Positions 11,290 to 22,962 of a stretch of DNA of 64,000 nucleotides are shown piece after piece; the stretch's first letter is position 1, and every line of letters starts with the position of its first letter. The notes beneath the pieces are model-generated. The model worked only from the letters and a program-made list of their open reading frames with translations, was not told where the DNA came from and searched no databases. Both the position numbers and the translations under genes were made by a program. This DNA is from Siphonodentalium dalli (taxonomy: Eukaryota > Mollusca > Scaphopoda > Gadilida > Siphonodentaliidae), in NCBI GenBank assembly GCA_032622095.1, contig CP136062.1:143794351-143858350 (forward strand). Reading direction: 5' to 3'.

Positions 11290-12510
11290 TCCTGATGATT
11301 GGGTTTGAATCCTGTAATGTCCACTTGCGATATAGCTGATTCTTCGGAGTCAGAGCTATTGGCTGAGTTAGCACCACACGGAGTTACAAAAGTATGTAGA
11401 TTTACGGAGACAGTTGATGGTCAAAAAGTTCAGTTGAACAGTTATCTTATGGCCTTCAATAGATGCAAACATCCACGGACATTGAAGGTTGGGTATATGC
11501 AGATGGATTTAAGTACATATGTTTCTAACACATTGCGATGTTTTAAATGTCAGGGGTAAGGCCATGAACATTGTAAAAGTAAAGAAGCCATATGTGCACG
11601 ATGTTATATTTCTGGTCATGATCATAAGGATTGTACGAATCTTAAGAAATGTTCAAACTGTCTTAGGACATTGAAGATTCAACGACGTAAAGCTGAGAAT
11701 CATCTGTCATATATAGATGCTAAGAAAATAGTTTGTCCTCGACCATCCATTCCACATGTCACATACTCATCAGTCATGTCTACAAAAAAGTGTGTTGATG
11801 CCAGCACTCAGACACAGAGTCAAATCAAACTCGTCAGTACATGTAGATCACTCGCAACACAATGTTAATGCGACTGAGATTATTCATGTTTCAGAACAAG
11901 AAGCGCAGGTTATGGATAAAACTTCTGCTTTTGAGATATTTCCTCTGAAACAATCTGTGCAAGTCGATCCTATTGTTCCAAAAGAAAAATCGCCTGTTGC
12001 TTCGAAAAACAGATCGCCAAAGTCACTCAAACGTTTCGACTCTCAGAAAGGGAGGTACCTCTTTGAGCTTTCAAAATTTGACGATATGACTGATGAGATA
12101 CGATTAAATCTCAAAGACCAGAAACACTATTAATTTTGTGGATCGATGCTGTCGGTTGGGTTAATGATGACATTATGTCTCCCCACCCGACCACCAGCTT
12201 GCCACATTGACAAAGGTTCATGCGCTATTCATTAAATGTTATAAATACATTATCAATGCAAAATCTGATTTTAAATGTGGCTCCTTGATAATTCCGTGTT
12301 ATTTATTTTATATTTATTATCTATTTTCTACTACTTTTATACGTTTTATAGTATGATAGCTCGTCGTTGCGTTGTTTTAATCTAATCAATTGTCTGGTTT
12401 ATCTACACAGTTGCTTCGCTCCGATTTTTGATACCTGATTCAGTTCATTGCCGTGATATGGCATAGCGGCTAAAACGACGTTAAATTCTCAATCATTCAA
12501 TCCGGCCAAA
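11290..12510 (+). pseudogene. LINE ORF1 remnant with CCHC zinc knuckles, plus 3' tail
   Basis: From 11299 the frame reads SESELLAELAPHGVTKVCRF, then LRCFKCQ, a TAA stop at 11557, CARCYISGHDHKDC (a CX2CX4HX4C knuckle) and CSNC. LSYIDAKKIV follows near 11710. A frameshift near 11830-11868 moves the rest to another frame, which ends at 12133. Tandem knuckles followed by an LSYxxAKK segment are typical of ORF1 in Jockey/CR1-related LINEs, where the protein binds RNA. A tail with GGCTAAAACGACGTTAAA and CAATCATTCAATC near 12465-12505 looks like a LINE 3' end, implying that ORF2 was lost. It lies after an ORF2 end, so it is a separate insertion from the copy at 1-10505. Confidence 0.72.
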
Positions 12511-13590
12511 GCTTAATGCCAAAGCTGACTACCGTCAACAACATGCGTTAAGGAAGTGATGTCGGCGCCAGGCGTTACGTAAGTGACGTCTTAGACAATT
12601 AGGCATATTAGTAGTAATGTCTATATGTTGCCTGAAGATAGGAAAAACATTGGAAGGTCTAGCAACATCAAGATTTTCAAAAACAATGGCTTACTTACAT
12701 TTATGAATATATAAAAAATATATATATAATTAGCATTTATAGTAGTTACCGAGTACTTTTGTATAATACGTTATTTAGTACATAATAAATTGTGATAGAT
12801 TTTGAAACTGATTCATGGGCGATTTGGTGCATGCATTTTTATTTCTTGCTTCTGATTGTTCTTGCTATACAGTTGTAACATTGACAACAGTCGATATATA
12901 TTGGGCTGACTTGATGCGATATGGAGCTGGTTTAATACCATTCAATATTATAACCAAGAAAAGTAATGCCATTTTTGGGTCAACTTTACTCATATTGGTA
13001 AAACGCGAGACCCATGTGGAATCTCTTGACACAGTGAAAGCGAAATAACCCAACAATATAGTTCCCCGTTGGGCGAAATAAGACTATACATGTACATACA
13101 TGCATCTAACAATCCACATATCTCGTACGATAATCATGAAACAAAAAGGAAAACGATACATTCAAGTTCATGGGGAAAGCTACACGATGACGTTCTTCGT
13201 TGAAATTGACATGTTGGCATTTCATTTCTTATCCATCTAGTAGCTCCGCCAGAAAATGTCAAGAATAATAGAATATGTTTAATTTATGTAAAATATTCCC
13301 CCCCCCCTTGACAACATACAACAATCTACACAAATGAATACTTTGATGTTGGGAGTTTATATTCTACTAGGGGATTGCCCGCCAAAATGATGGGTAAATA
13401 AGTTGTCTTTGTTACTTTCTGGTGTTCGTATGTATTACCAAATTCTCATTTCTATTATCAATCGTGTCTGGAAAGAAATATCGAATTGTCACACGCGGTT
13501 ACATTCCGCGAGTTAAAATTCTATATTTCTATACAGACACGATTGAGATGTTTCAGGTATTCAAACAAAAAACCTCTATATTATATTATA
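12511..13590. other. No feature recognised
   Basis: AT-rich with short frames on both strands and a C9 run near 13302. Confidence 0.4.
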
Positions 13591-13596
13591 TATATG

Positions 13597-13767
13597 CAGC
13601 TTATCTAGGCTCAAGGTGACCACGTTAAGTCTTGTATACTTAATTTCATCACCTGTACTTAATTAACGATCGCACTCTTAGTGTCTACTAACAGGAAAGA
13701 GTCTAGGTCTAAAGTTGAAATTGACATGCCTCGAATTGTATAGGTATAATTTTTATTATATATATAA

Positions 13768-13809
<42 letters not shown>

Positions 13810-13822
13810 TATATATATATAG

Positions 13823-13865
<43 letters not shown>

Positions 13866-14085
13866 ATATATATATATATATAATATATATAACTATATAT
13901 ATATATATATATATATATTTGTGTGTGTGCTGCTTATCTATGATCAAGGTGACCACGGTGAGTCTTATTTAATTAAAACATTATCTGCACTTAATTGACA
14001 ATCGTACCTCTCAGTGATTACAAACAGGAAAGAACATAGGCCTAAAGTTGAAAATGACATGTTGCGAATCAAACAGAGAATTATC
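13597..14085. repeat. Two diverged 150-bp copies flanking a long TA tract
   Basis: The segment 13597-13745 (GCTTATCTAGGCTCAAGGTG ... GTCTAGGTCTAAAGTTGAAA) recurs at 13930-14080 in the same orientation. Between them is an interrupted (TA)n tract, about 13757-13918. Confidence 0.65.
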
Positions 14086-14263
14086 GATGATCACTCGTGT
14101 TTAGTTTCAATCCCCTATGGTGAAATATCGGAACATACAGTGGAATAACAAAACGCGATTTCACAGAAGCTTCGAAGAGATAGATACGACGATCTACATG
14201 TCGGTAATATTCCGCTACTTTATAGTAGGCATATAATAAAATGCCATTCATATATGTTGTAAT

Positions 14264-14431
14264 CTAGTTTAGTATACCTGTGTTTCTTCTGCATACGAAC
14301 TGGTTATTAATACTGCATATCCAATCGTTCCATCTCCTGTAGCTATCTCTGGATGTCCTAAATATGTGCCCACAATTCTCCCCACCCGGACCGTTGTCCG
14401 GCTGATTTGGAGCCCAGTAGGTATACTGTGT
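14264..14431 (-). CDS. C-type lectin exon, C-terminal half of the CTLD with QPD and WND
   Basis: On the minus strand the exon opens after gcatgtttacag in phase 0. It encodes TYWAPNQPDN, then GGENCGHIF, YRRWNDWIC and NQFVCRR. These give the QPD motif (in known lectins typical of galactose-type preference), the WND calcium-site-2 motif and the last CTLD cysteines. If the exon reads on, a TAG stop follows the final Cys by nine codons (14266-14264), which would make this the terminal exon. A gt at 14277-14276 could instead be a donor to a further exon. I see no AATAAA signal close by. Sugar specificity is inference from the motif. The opposite-frame reading of this segment has no family match. 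Confidence 0.85.
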   Translation of the reverse strand, partial: TQYTYWAPNQPDNGPGGENCGHIFRTSRDSYRRWNDWICSINNQFVCRRNTGILN

Positions 14432-14559
14432 CTGTAAACATGCAGTACTTGGTTATTTTGAGAATTACTACTACACCCCCGTGTACGTGGTATCGTCAAA
14501 CACGAAGGTATCGCCAAAACAGACCGTGCGGTTTTGATAAATGAACATGGCTTCCCTTG

Positions 14560-16165
14560 GATGAATCTATATATATCCTAGTTGAATGGTGATATCAACT
14601 ATTCAAAACATAATTTCGTAAAGCGGAATGTTTCCCCCAATGGGATAGCGACCATAGCTTGCCCTCATCCCGACAAATGTAATGGATATTCCGGATCATT
14701 TCCGATTTTATCACAAGTAGTAGACACTTTTGACGTTAGGTAGTTCGTTTGAAACATAATTATCAGCCATTGACGGTGGATAATGCGTGCATCAATAGAA
14801 AATTATATGTTTAATTAGTCATAAACTTGTCTAGGCTACTGAGTATGGTATTATTATTGTAACTATATTATATACCAGGTATGGATTCAATATTCTGGTC
14901 GTTGCAAACCATAATGTGCTAAGCAAATCGAACCATGTATAACACTATACACACATATATATGCAATGATTACAACACCATGTGATAAGATCGAACACCA
15001 ATGCTATAAGGTATAACACATAGTGCACGCAGTACAAACTGCTAACATATTCATTATAAAAATAGCACATGTATGTTCAAAACATCGAACACCCAGTTCC
15101 CGTGTACAAGTCGATGTCGTATATAGTTTCAATAATTACTGAGTGGTGACATATATATATATTCAAAAATATAACATATATATGTGACCAACATCATAAT
15201 AGTGTGTTATGTACACTGTCATATTTGTTCAAAAACTGCATAAATTGTTATGCAGATATCAATTGTCGGCACATCATTGTATTCCATTTGTGCATATATA
15301 GATGGCCACATTGCATAAATATATGACAGCGCATAAACGGTTATACACACATGCGTATGCAAAGTTTACAACACTGTGTGATTATACCGGTCGCTGTTGC
15401 CGGGAAAATTGGTCGAAATTGTCGGACTAAATGAAAGTGTGTTCGGGTCAAAAGGGATGTATTGCTGTTTCATTGTGATAGGTGTGGTTGCGTACAGGAG
15501 CGGCGGACAGAGATATCATTTATCGAAAACCGGCAGTCAAATAGGAAGTGTTTCGGGGAAGGGGGCTAGCTCCGGATCAAATTAAAGTATGTTCGGGTCA
15601 ACAGGGACGTATTGATGTTGCAATGATACAGAGCGGTTCGCAAAAATACTATCAGTGACCAAGTGTGGTTCCCCACCATAATTTCGAGTATCAAAGCCGG
15701 AGATCGATCCTGCGATGATATGTCGCCAAACAAGTTTTGGGATGTCAAAGATACGGATGATATACTCCGCATTTTTACCCTTTCTGCTTAAAAATATCCC
15801 CATTATCATTTGGACAGCCTGCACATGGACCATCTTTATGGTGAGGATGCATGTTCAGGCAGGGGTGGGGGTGTCTCACCCTCAACTCTGATAAAAAATT
15901 CAACAGTTGGATATTTCAATCCCGACACTACATTAGTTTGAAATATCACACCCACAATAGGTTTGAAATTGTTCTTGTAGTTTGATTTTCCAACAATTTA
16001 TTAGGGGGGGTTGTTGTTTCAGACCAACATGTGCATATGTTTACTTGGACTGAAAAGGCCATCAGTTGGAAATTTTCCAACCTTAGCTAGAAATTTCCAA
16101 CAAATGAAAAGTTGTCCAGATCTTTCCCCAGTCAAAACCTGCTAGTCAATTTAAGAGAACAATAT
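14560..16165. other. Intron 2 sequence, minor repeats only
   Basis: No gene seen. A direct duplication of about 170 bp is visible (GTGTTCGGGTCAAAAGGGAT near 15438 and GTATGTTCGGGTCAACAGGG near 15587). The stretch 15844-15960 resembles the inverse of 41480-41640. Confidence 0.45.
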
Positions 16166-16169
16166 TTCT

Positions 16170-16425
16170 ACATTTAAGGGGGAGATTCAGAAATGGCAAT
16201 AAGAGAGTTTCAACAAAGAATTTCTCTGGGTTTATCTGGCGTACCGAACGGGAAAAAATAATATTTGAACCTCTCAAATGTATTAAAATCCATTGTTTTT
16301 ATCACTTCTTAATAATATTGTACATATTCTCTATACAATACAGTTGATGAAATTCAACATTGTTCGCCAGATAGATCCAGAATTTCTTTTTTAAATACTT
16401 CGTTAAAATCTCCTGCCATTTGTTA
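16170..16425. mobile_element. Short inverted-repeat element (MITE-like)
   Basis: The left half has GGGGGAGATTCAGAAATGGC and AGAATTTCTCTGGGTTTATC, ending TGGCG. The right half has their inverted relatives (CGCCAGATAGATCCAGAATT, then AATCTCCTGCCATTTG). No target duplication was resolved. Confidence 0.5.
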
Positions 16426-16429
16426 CTAG

Positions 16430-17460
16430 ATGAATGCAAAACCATCTTGCAGACCAATTGCAGTTATTCTATCTGCCGCGAATTTATCAATAAAAGGTAT
16501 CCCACTTCCTTTAATTTAAACATGTCAGGTCGAAGTTCACTACCCGTACATATCTTGTCCATGTGGCAAGGTAGACTAAATGTAGTATTTTGTTGCTCGG
16601 TGTAAAATGCAAAGGAGAGGGGAGAAGTGAGGGCAGTAAATAGACAGTAAATAGGCTGAAGGTGTTGTCTTCGTAGATTTTTCAAGAGTTATATAACCTG
16701 GACATGCTCTAGCCTACATGTACCAGATAATCGTCTGCACCTTTGGGCGTGCATTTTGTTTAATTGGATGCAAACATTATTTGCAGTCATATCTCATCGT
16801 TGATATTTGTATGTTTTAAGTGTGCAAAAATAAAGGGAACTATTAAAACGTATATATATCTCATAGGTGAGCTCATTTCCAGGATAGATAGATAACTCTT
16901 GAAAAACATATGAAGCCAAAACTGTTCGCTTTTGGTGATAAACATGCTTTCTGTTGTGATTTTGGGACGTGTATCGGAGGATTATAAGAAGGAAAGTAGA
17001 GTTTTATCGGCGATGTAAGGAGCCGGTAAATCAGATAGTTTTCATCGCGTGATGGTTAAAGAGCGTTCGTATCCACAGTGTCGTTGATACAGAGCGTGTG
17101 TATATACGAGTATACGAGTATAAATACGGCTCAATCGACCGTCTCGAGACGAAATTTCGTACTTAATTTCGTACGTGACCTTGACCTTGAAACGGCTATT
17201 CATAAATGATTTTATTACACGCTTGTTCCTAGAAGTACAGTGTTATTGCCGTTCCATATTAAAAAATCCGTATGCAACGTACGTTCCATACGCATCTCGT
17301 TGACGTAAACTGACGTACATGACGTTCGCCTCAACCACGAAAATGGAACTATTTAAATAAAAGAATCATCCCACATGATAAACACGCCCTGTATGAGCCT
17401 AAATAAACCTTATAATCCTGTATTTTTAATGCACGGATTCTAGGACGCTAAGCGTGTAAT
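16430..17460. other. Intron 2, no feature recognised
   Basis: No coding, RNA or repeat structure that I can support. Confidence 0.4.
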
Positions 17461-17462
17461 AA

Positions 17463-17567
17463 ACACAGAACGACACGATGTGTAAATGGGTTTGTCGATA
17501 CGGCACGAGTGCTGTCGCGTAAGGATAGAACGAGAGGCGCAAGTTTACACATCGTGTCGTTCTGTGT
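17463..17567. repeat. Perfect 23-bp inverted repeat (hairpin)
   Basis: CACAGAACGACACGATGTGT plus AAA at 17463-17485 is exactly inverted at 17545-17567, with a loop of about 59 bases. The right arm leads into TATATGTGTCTGTGTG, as at the start of Helitron-like copies. Confidence 0.75.
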
Positions 17568-17841
17568 ATATATGTGTCTGTGTGCGTCAAATCGGGTAAA
17601 ACTGGCGGCTTTCGACGAAATTTTATACCTATGTGCAACACACGTGTCTCCGGGAGGTGTTTTGGACGGGTCAAACCTTGACCACGACATGACCTTCAAA
17701 ATGGTCAATACAAGGTCAAATCGGGTAAAACTGACGGATTTCGACGAAATTTTATACCTAGGTGCAACACACGTGTCTCGGAAGTTGTTGCAATTGCAAT
17801 GCCATGGGACAAACCACGCCAGTGGCGGGCTAATCTGCTAG
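17568..17841 (+). mobile_element. Helitron-like fragment, A-type 3' end
   Basis: It carries ATTTTATACCTA-type units with CAAATCGGGTAAAACTG. It ends in the hairpin CGCCAGTGGCG and then CTAG at 17838-17841, followed directly by the next copy's TC. Confidence 0.65.
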
Positions 17842-17894
17842 TCTACTATATATTTTGCGACTTCCGTATATATATATATATATATATATATATA
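17842..17894 (+). mobile_element. Helitron-like 5' end fragment cut by an inverted copy
   Basis: TCTACTATATATTTTG followed by a TA tract. The tract is broken at 17895 by the end of a minus-oriented copy. Confidence 0.65.
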
Positions 17895-18501
17895 CTAGCT
17901 GGTGGACCCGACTTCGTCCGGGCTGTTTCCCCTCTGATTTTCGGCGAATTGCGCCAAGGTCAGGTGGGGTCATAATTTGACCCGTCCAAAACACTGCCCG
18001 GACAAAAGTACCCGACAAAAGTACCCGTCGAAATCCATCCGGTTTTACCCGATTTTACCTTGAATTGATAATTTTGAAGGTCAAGGTCAGGTCGGGGTCA
18101 CGATTTGACCCGTCCAAAACACTCAGTGGACAAAAAAAACCCTACGTATCAAATTTCGTCGAAATACCATAAAAATTGGTGAATTGACCTTGAATTGACC
18201 CGATTTCAAGGTCAATGTCAGGTCGCACGGGCAAGTGAATAGGCTTACGACACTCCCCATACGAAAGTATCACTAGACACTAATTTTCATCGAAATCCCG
18301 CGATACTCGGGCGTTTGACCATGAAATGACCGATTTGAAGGTCAAGGTAACGTCGCACGGGCACATTAACAGGCTCATGCCACTCCACGGCCGAAAGTAC
18401 CCCCACATACCAAGTTTCATCGAAATCGGCTAGGCAGTTTTCGAGTCCACCGCGAACACACAGACAGACACACACACAGATCTCCCAAAATATATAATAG
18501 A
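17895..18501 (-). mobile_element. Helitron-like element, B-type, inverted
   Basis: On the minus strand it starts TCTATTATATATTTTGGG at 18501 and ends in the hairpin CCCGGACGAAGTCGGG and CTAG at 17898-17895. Inside are GACCTTGA/TCAAGGTC pairs and a (TGTG)n tract near the 5' end. No helicase was seen. Confidence 0.78.
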
Positions 18502-18776
18502 CCAGCCGATGAGCCCGACGTTGTCCGGGCTACGTTGTCCGGGCTATTAAAAAAAAAACAAATTTCAAGTCGATAGCTCTACCCGTTTCCGAGATCTCGT
18601 CTGCGCATGCGCTGCACGGGCGTCGCACGGGGTCGCCAATACGACATCGACGACCGCCTGGTCAAACTACACACACGTACCAAGTTTTGTCCCGATCGGT
18701 CGAGAATCGTAGATTTGTATAAATGACATACATACAGACATACATACAGACAGAGGTCTTCAAAATATATATGAGA
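18502..18776 (-). mobile_element. Helitron-like element, C-type, inverted
   Basis: On the minus strand it runs from TCTCATATATATTTTGAAG at 18776 to a 3' hairpin of GCCCGGACAACGTCGGGC and a mutated CTAG (CTGG) at 18505-18502. Confidence 0.72.
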
Positions 18777-19228
18777 CTAGCCGATGAGCCCGACGTTCTC
18801 CGGGCTATTCAAAAACCAAATTTCAAGTCGATAGCTCTACCCAGCCCGACGTTGTTCGGGCTATTCAAAAACCAAATTTCAAGTCGATAGCTCTACCCGT
18901 TTCCGAGATCTGGTCTGCGCATGCGCGAAGCTGGCGTCGCACGGGCTCGGCGACCCGATAAAATTCGTATCCGGGGCAAGATACATTCAGATACCAAATT
19001 TCAAGTCGATAGCTCCACCCGTTTCCGAGATCTCGTCTGCGCATGCGCGAAGCGGGCGCCGCACGGGCTCGCCAATACGACAACGTCCACCGCCTGGTCA
19101 AACTACACACACGTACCAAGTTTGGTCCCGATCGGTCGAGAATCGTAGATTTGTATAAATGACCAACATACAGACAAACATACAGACAAACAAACAAACA
19201 GACAGAGGTCTTCAAAATATATATGAGA
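18777..19228 (-). mobile_element. Helitron-like element, C-type, inverted
   Basis: The 5' end TCTCATATATATTTTG is at 19228 and CTAG at 18780-18777, directly abutting its neighbours. The inside repeats a unit with AAATTTCAAGTCGATAGCTC and TGCGCATGCGCG. A second 3'-hairpin-like segment near 18842 suggests an internal duplication. Confidence 0.75.
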
Positions 19229-19437
19229 CTAGCCGATGAGCCCGACGTTGTCCGGGCTATTCAAAAACCAAATTTCAAGTCGATAGCTCCACCCGTTTCC
19301 GAGATCTGGTCTGCGCATGCGCGAAGCTGGCGTCGCACGGGCTCGGCGACCCGATAAAATTCGTATCCGGGGCAAGATACATTAACATAGCAAATTTCAA
19401 GTCGATAGCTCCACCCTTTTCCGAGATCTCGTCTGCT
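19229..19437 (-). mobile_element. Helitron-like element, C-type, 5'-truncated
   Basis: CTAG lies at 19232-19229 with the same hairpin and two internal units. The copy breaks off near 19437 into unrelated sequence. Confidence 0.7.
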
Positions 19438-19642
19438 CGTGAGTTCGAGAATTAGCAAAAGGTTGTTGATCTTTCTGCACTTTCACCATGTGAGGAATCT
19501 TTAATTCTACACTCAAAACGAGCCAATATGATAGCAAAACAGTGGAGACTTGCAACCGTTGCCAAATCAACCACTCCCGGTGTATCACTTCATGGATGGA
19601 CAGCCGATAGGCAGCCTGAGTTGTTTGAACCATTCTTCCTGT
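19438..19642 (+). pseudogene. Coding remnant, probably from a dispersed element
   Basis: A plus frame from about 19460 to a TAA near 19641 reads KVVDLSALSPCEESLILHSK, then RANMIAKQW and HGWTADRQPELFEPFF. The pattern (L-S/P-P-C-E, H-x-K-R-A-N, then H-G-W) reminds me of a protein segment common in invertebrate repeat-derived proteins, but I cannot name it securely. No start codon is evident. It begins exactly where the C-type copy breaks. Confidence 0.4.
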
Positions 19643-20815
19643 AAGATGCTGCACAGAAATTATATTGACTATATCTCACCATGCCCACCCCTTTCATGAC
19701 CATATAGCTAATCATGTACACCTATGTACAGCATTCATGACCATACAATAACTCCCTTTATACATATACACCTGATGAAATTGACAGTGACAGTGAAGAT
19801 GAGATTACATAATCCGTGGGCAGAACTATTGCAATTTATTATAAGAATTATATCAACTAGTATGAACGACCTTTCGAGTTAAGTATAGCATAACATTGAA
19901 AGCATTGAGAACACTATCTTGGGGTAGGGTTAAGTTTTACTTTATTGCTTAACTGTGGTCTGGTACATGATTATAGCATTTCATGTCTGATATTAGGGAA
20001 GAATTTATGCTTATTGTGGTGCATGTTGTACAGCTGTATCCATAAAACTGACAAAGTCATGGGAATATTTTTTTAAATTTCACTTAAAAATAATCAAAAT
20101 TTTAGCCAATTTACCCCCAAAAAATCAAATATTTAACAAAATAGACTCTACTATAACATAAACCTCATCAGATACATGCTAATTCCATGATACATGAAAA
20201 GACTCTGAATTGGTTAACAAAACGGAATGAAAACGGGCTATTCTGACTTGACAGGTATTTTCAGATAGAAAATCAGTTTTAGGGGGGTGGGTTAAGTTTT
20301 TGGAAATATCTCGGCTTGTTGGATATCATTACTTGTGATGTTGATATTAATAAATCAGGTATATACTGCTGAAAATTTTGATGTACCAATGAGAGCTTTA
20401 TACCAAAAAATGAACATTTTATGGGAAATCTTCTGGAAAACTTTTTTGAAAAAGCACTGCAATTTACGCTTTTTTTTTGCATTTTCGTGAATTTTTCACA
20501 AAAATTGTTGGATAATGTAAAGTTTTGCACATAATAAATGTTAAGCAACCCAGATAGAATAAATATCTGATATTCAAGTATATTTTATTCAACATTTGTC
20601 TTATTTTATTGGTTTTCCTGAGTATACTGAAATTTGCAGGTCAAAAACACCAAAAAGGTCAAACAAATATATTTTCCACCTGCTCCGCCCTGGATACCTC
20701 AGTGTTTGGGACCCCCATGGGGCAAGGATAAATGGAGATAGCGTCAAAATTTCTACCCTTTCGTGTGTGACACTACCATCATCTGGGGGCCGGTCTAATA
20801 GGAGATATATAGAAG
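19643..20815. other. Intron 2, no feature recognised
   Basis: AT-rich to 20580. Sequence near 20640-20815 is more mixed but yields no convincing frame. Confidence 0.4.
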
Positions 20816-20817
20816 GG

Positions 20818-21085
20818 ACCTGACTTCGTCCGGGCTTTGACCTTGAATTTACCATTTTAAAGGTCAAGGTCAGGTGGGGTAACGATTTGACCCGTCCAAA
20901 ACACTCCCTGGACAAAATTACCACTAAGTATCAAATTTCGTCAAAATCCGTCTGGCAGTTTTCCAACACCAACACCCCAAAAATGGTGGAAATCGGCCTA
21001 GCGGATACCGGGAAATCGGCCAAGCGGATACCGAGATACCCTATGTATAAAATTTCGTCCGTAAAAATCCGCCAGTTTTAGCCGC
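20818..21085 (-). mobile_element. Helitron-like fragment, B-type, inverted
   Basis: It contains the inverse of the B 3' region (CTGACTTCGTCCGGGCT, GGTCAAGGTCAGGTGGGGT, GATTTGACCCGTCCAAAACA) without the CTAG end. Confidence 0.6.
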
Positions 21086-22154
21086 TTTGATGTCCACTCA
21101 ATTATATAAACGCGCCTCATATACACACGCTCATTAATTATCAAGCTTCAACGTAAAGATAAATTAGTATTGTGTGTCGATGTTGTTGGCATTGACGGCT
21201 TGGCGGCCACCGGTAGATTCGTACATGGAAGCCATTTCAGCTAAATGGATTCTTGGATGAGATTCCAGACCATAAATATGATAATAATTTAGCGAACTTT
21301 TACCCGCGGGGTAACTGTAAACGACTTGAGCCTATGCGTGGTGTGAATATACAAAAAATAAATCTATCCACAATAGACCTAAGAATATCAGCTGTAACCA
21401 GGGGGGGGGGGTCGGAAAAAAATATTTCAGGCACGTATGGCATTTTCCCCCTTTCGATCATTTTTTGTACCCACCCACCCCCACCGCCAATTTTTTTTCC
21501 GTTTTCGGCAGTTTTTTCCGACCATTTTTTGACCCCCACCCCCCCTTTTAACACTAAAACAGAGATTTGCGGGGGAAAATTCACTGTAAACAGCTGTATA
21601 TGAATTTCTGTGCATACTATTTATCATGGATGTTAACATGGACATGTAAATAGGAATGAGTCATTTTGAGGTCATTCGGCCAAAAAAACATGGCTGCCAG
21701 CGGCCATCTTGGATTTCAAAATTTGCAACAAAATACAACACGATAACTGCCTGCAGTCAATTTACCAGTTAGAATTACATTATTTCTCTCATTCAAAGTG
21801 GTTTTGAAGCCCAACTCATTGCCAAAACACTAAAAAAACAAGCAGGAAATTTTTTTTTAGTTGCGGAAAAAATTGCTTGTTGGTGGCTTTGATCACCCAC
21901 CCACCCCGGCATACGTGCCGGATTTTTTTTTCACCCCCCTGCTGCAACAAAATTTATATGTCAGAAATTGTAAATGATATATTTTGGGATAGATACACGA
22001 TTCTTAATAGCCTGCAAATTGACAATATATATTGTAAATGTTATAATTTTCGGATAAATACACGATGCGTAATTGCCTGCACATTGCTTACGTTCGACGA
22101 CGTAAGAATATAGAGTTATCTTCCCTGCATCGGGTGACAATCACGCCGGATCCG
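21086..22154. other. Intron 2, no gene seen; low-complexity G/C runs
   Basis: Homopolymer-rich pieces (G11 near 21400, CCCACCC and T8 runs 21460-21545, CCCACCCACC near 21895) produce long but meaningless frames. Confidence 0.5.
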
Positions 22155-22287
22155 GATATATGAGTTTTGAAGGTCAAGGTCGCGTCGCACGGGTAAATTA
22201 ATATGCCTATGCCAGTTCCCGACCGAAAGTACTCCCACATACCAAATTTCATCACACACACACATATCTTCCAGAATATATAACATA
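22155..22287 (-). mobile_element. Helitron-like fragment, B-type 5' part, inverted
   Basis: The minus strand starts TATGTTATATATTCTGGAAG at 22287 and carries the AAATTTGGTATGTGGGAGT unit. Confidence 0.6.
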
Positions 22288-22956
22288 CTAGCCGATGAGC
22301 CCGACGTTGTCCGGGCTATTCAAAAAACAAATTTCAAGTCGATGGCTCCACCCGTTTCCGAGATCTGGTCTGCACGGGCGTCGCACGGGTTCACCAATAC
22401 GACAACGACGCCACCTGGTCAAACTACACACACGTACCAAGTTTCGTCCCGATCGGTCTAGGTGTTGGTATCTGATGCAAAAGACGAAATTGTGAGTGTT
22501 GGTTTGTAACCGGGATTTCTGAGAAGCATTATGTCTATATCCACACTAACTACCCCCCCCTAAGCCCTGACCTAAGTATCATACATACTATAACAATGAT
22601 GTTGTAAGAGTACTATGGCATCCAATAAATCTCCCCGCATAGGAAACCACTCAAAAGTAATGTTCCCGTAAAATCTCTCTGCAGATGCTAATAACGTTGA
22701 ATGGTAAACAAACGCTCTTTATAGCGATGCGTCAAAAACAAACGCTCATTAAATTATCACTTGATTAACCACCGCAGTGCCGTTTTTGTGACAGAGTGGA
22801 GAACGGGTGGTCTGAGCTTCTCCAAAACGCGACGCCGACGGTGTCCGTGGGATTTTACCTTTGGATAGGAAGTTTGGTCTCGATCGGTCAACCCGTTTTC
22901 GATTCTATAAAGGACATACAGACAGAAAAACAGAGGTCTTCAAAATATATATGAGA
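22288..22956 (-). mobile_element. Helitron-like mosaic, C-type 3' end and A-like body, inverted
   Basis: CTAG with the GCCCGGACAACGTCGGGC hairpin lies at 22291-22288. The body from about 22475 to 22930 is the inverse of 26080-26490, and the 5' end TCTCATATATATTTTGAAG lies at 22956. Confidence 0.65.
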
Positions 22957-22962
22957 TAGATA

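Noticed and set aside
13756-13956. Ile/Tyr-only frame
   Set aside because: Translation of a TA microsatellite.
14269-14517. 82-codon minus frame over lectin exon 3
   Set aside because: Wrong frame. The C-type lectin motifs are in another frame bounded by splice sites.
17502-17509. GGCACGAG, the classic cDNA adaptor word
   Set aside because: Eight bases by chance; no vector sequence or poly-A context around it.
21300-21645. Frames of 94-116 codons rich in Gly/Pro
   Set aside because: Produced by G and C homopolymers and T runs; no conserved pattern.
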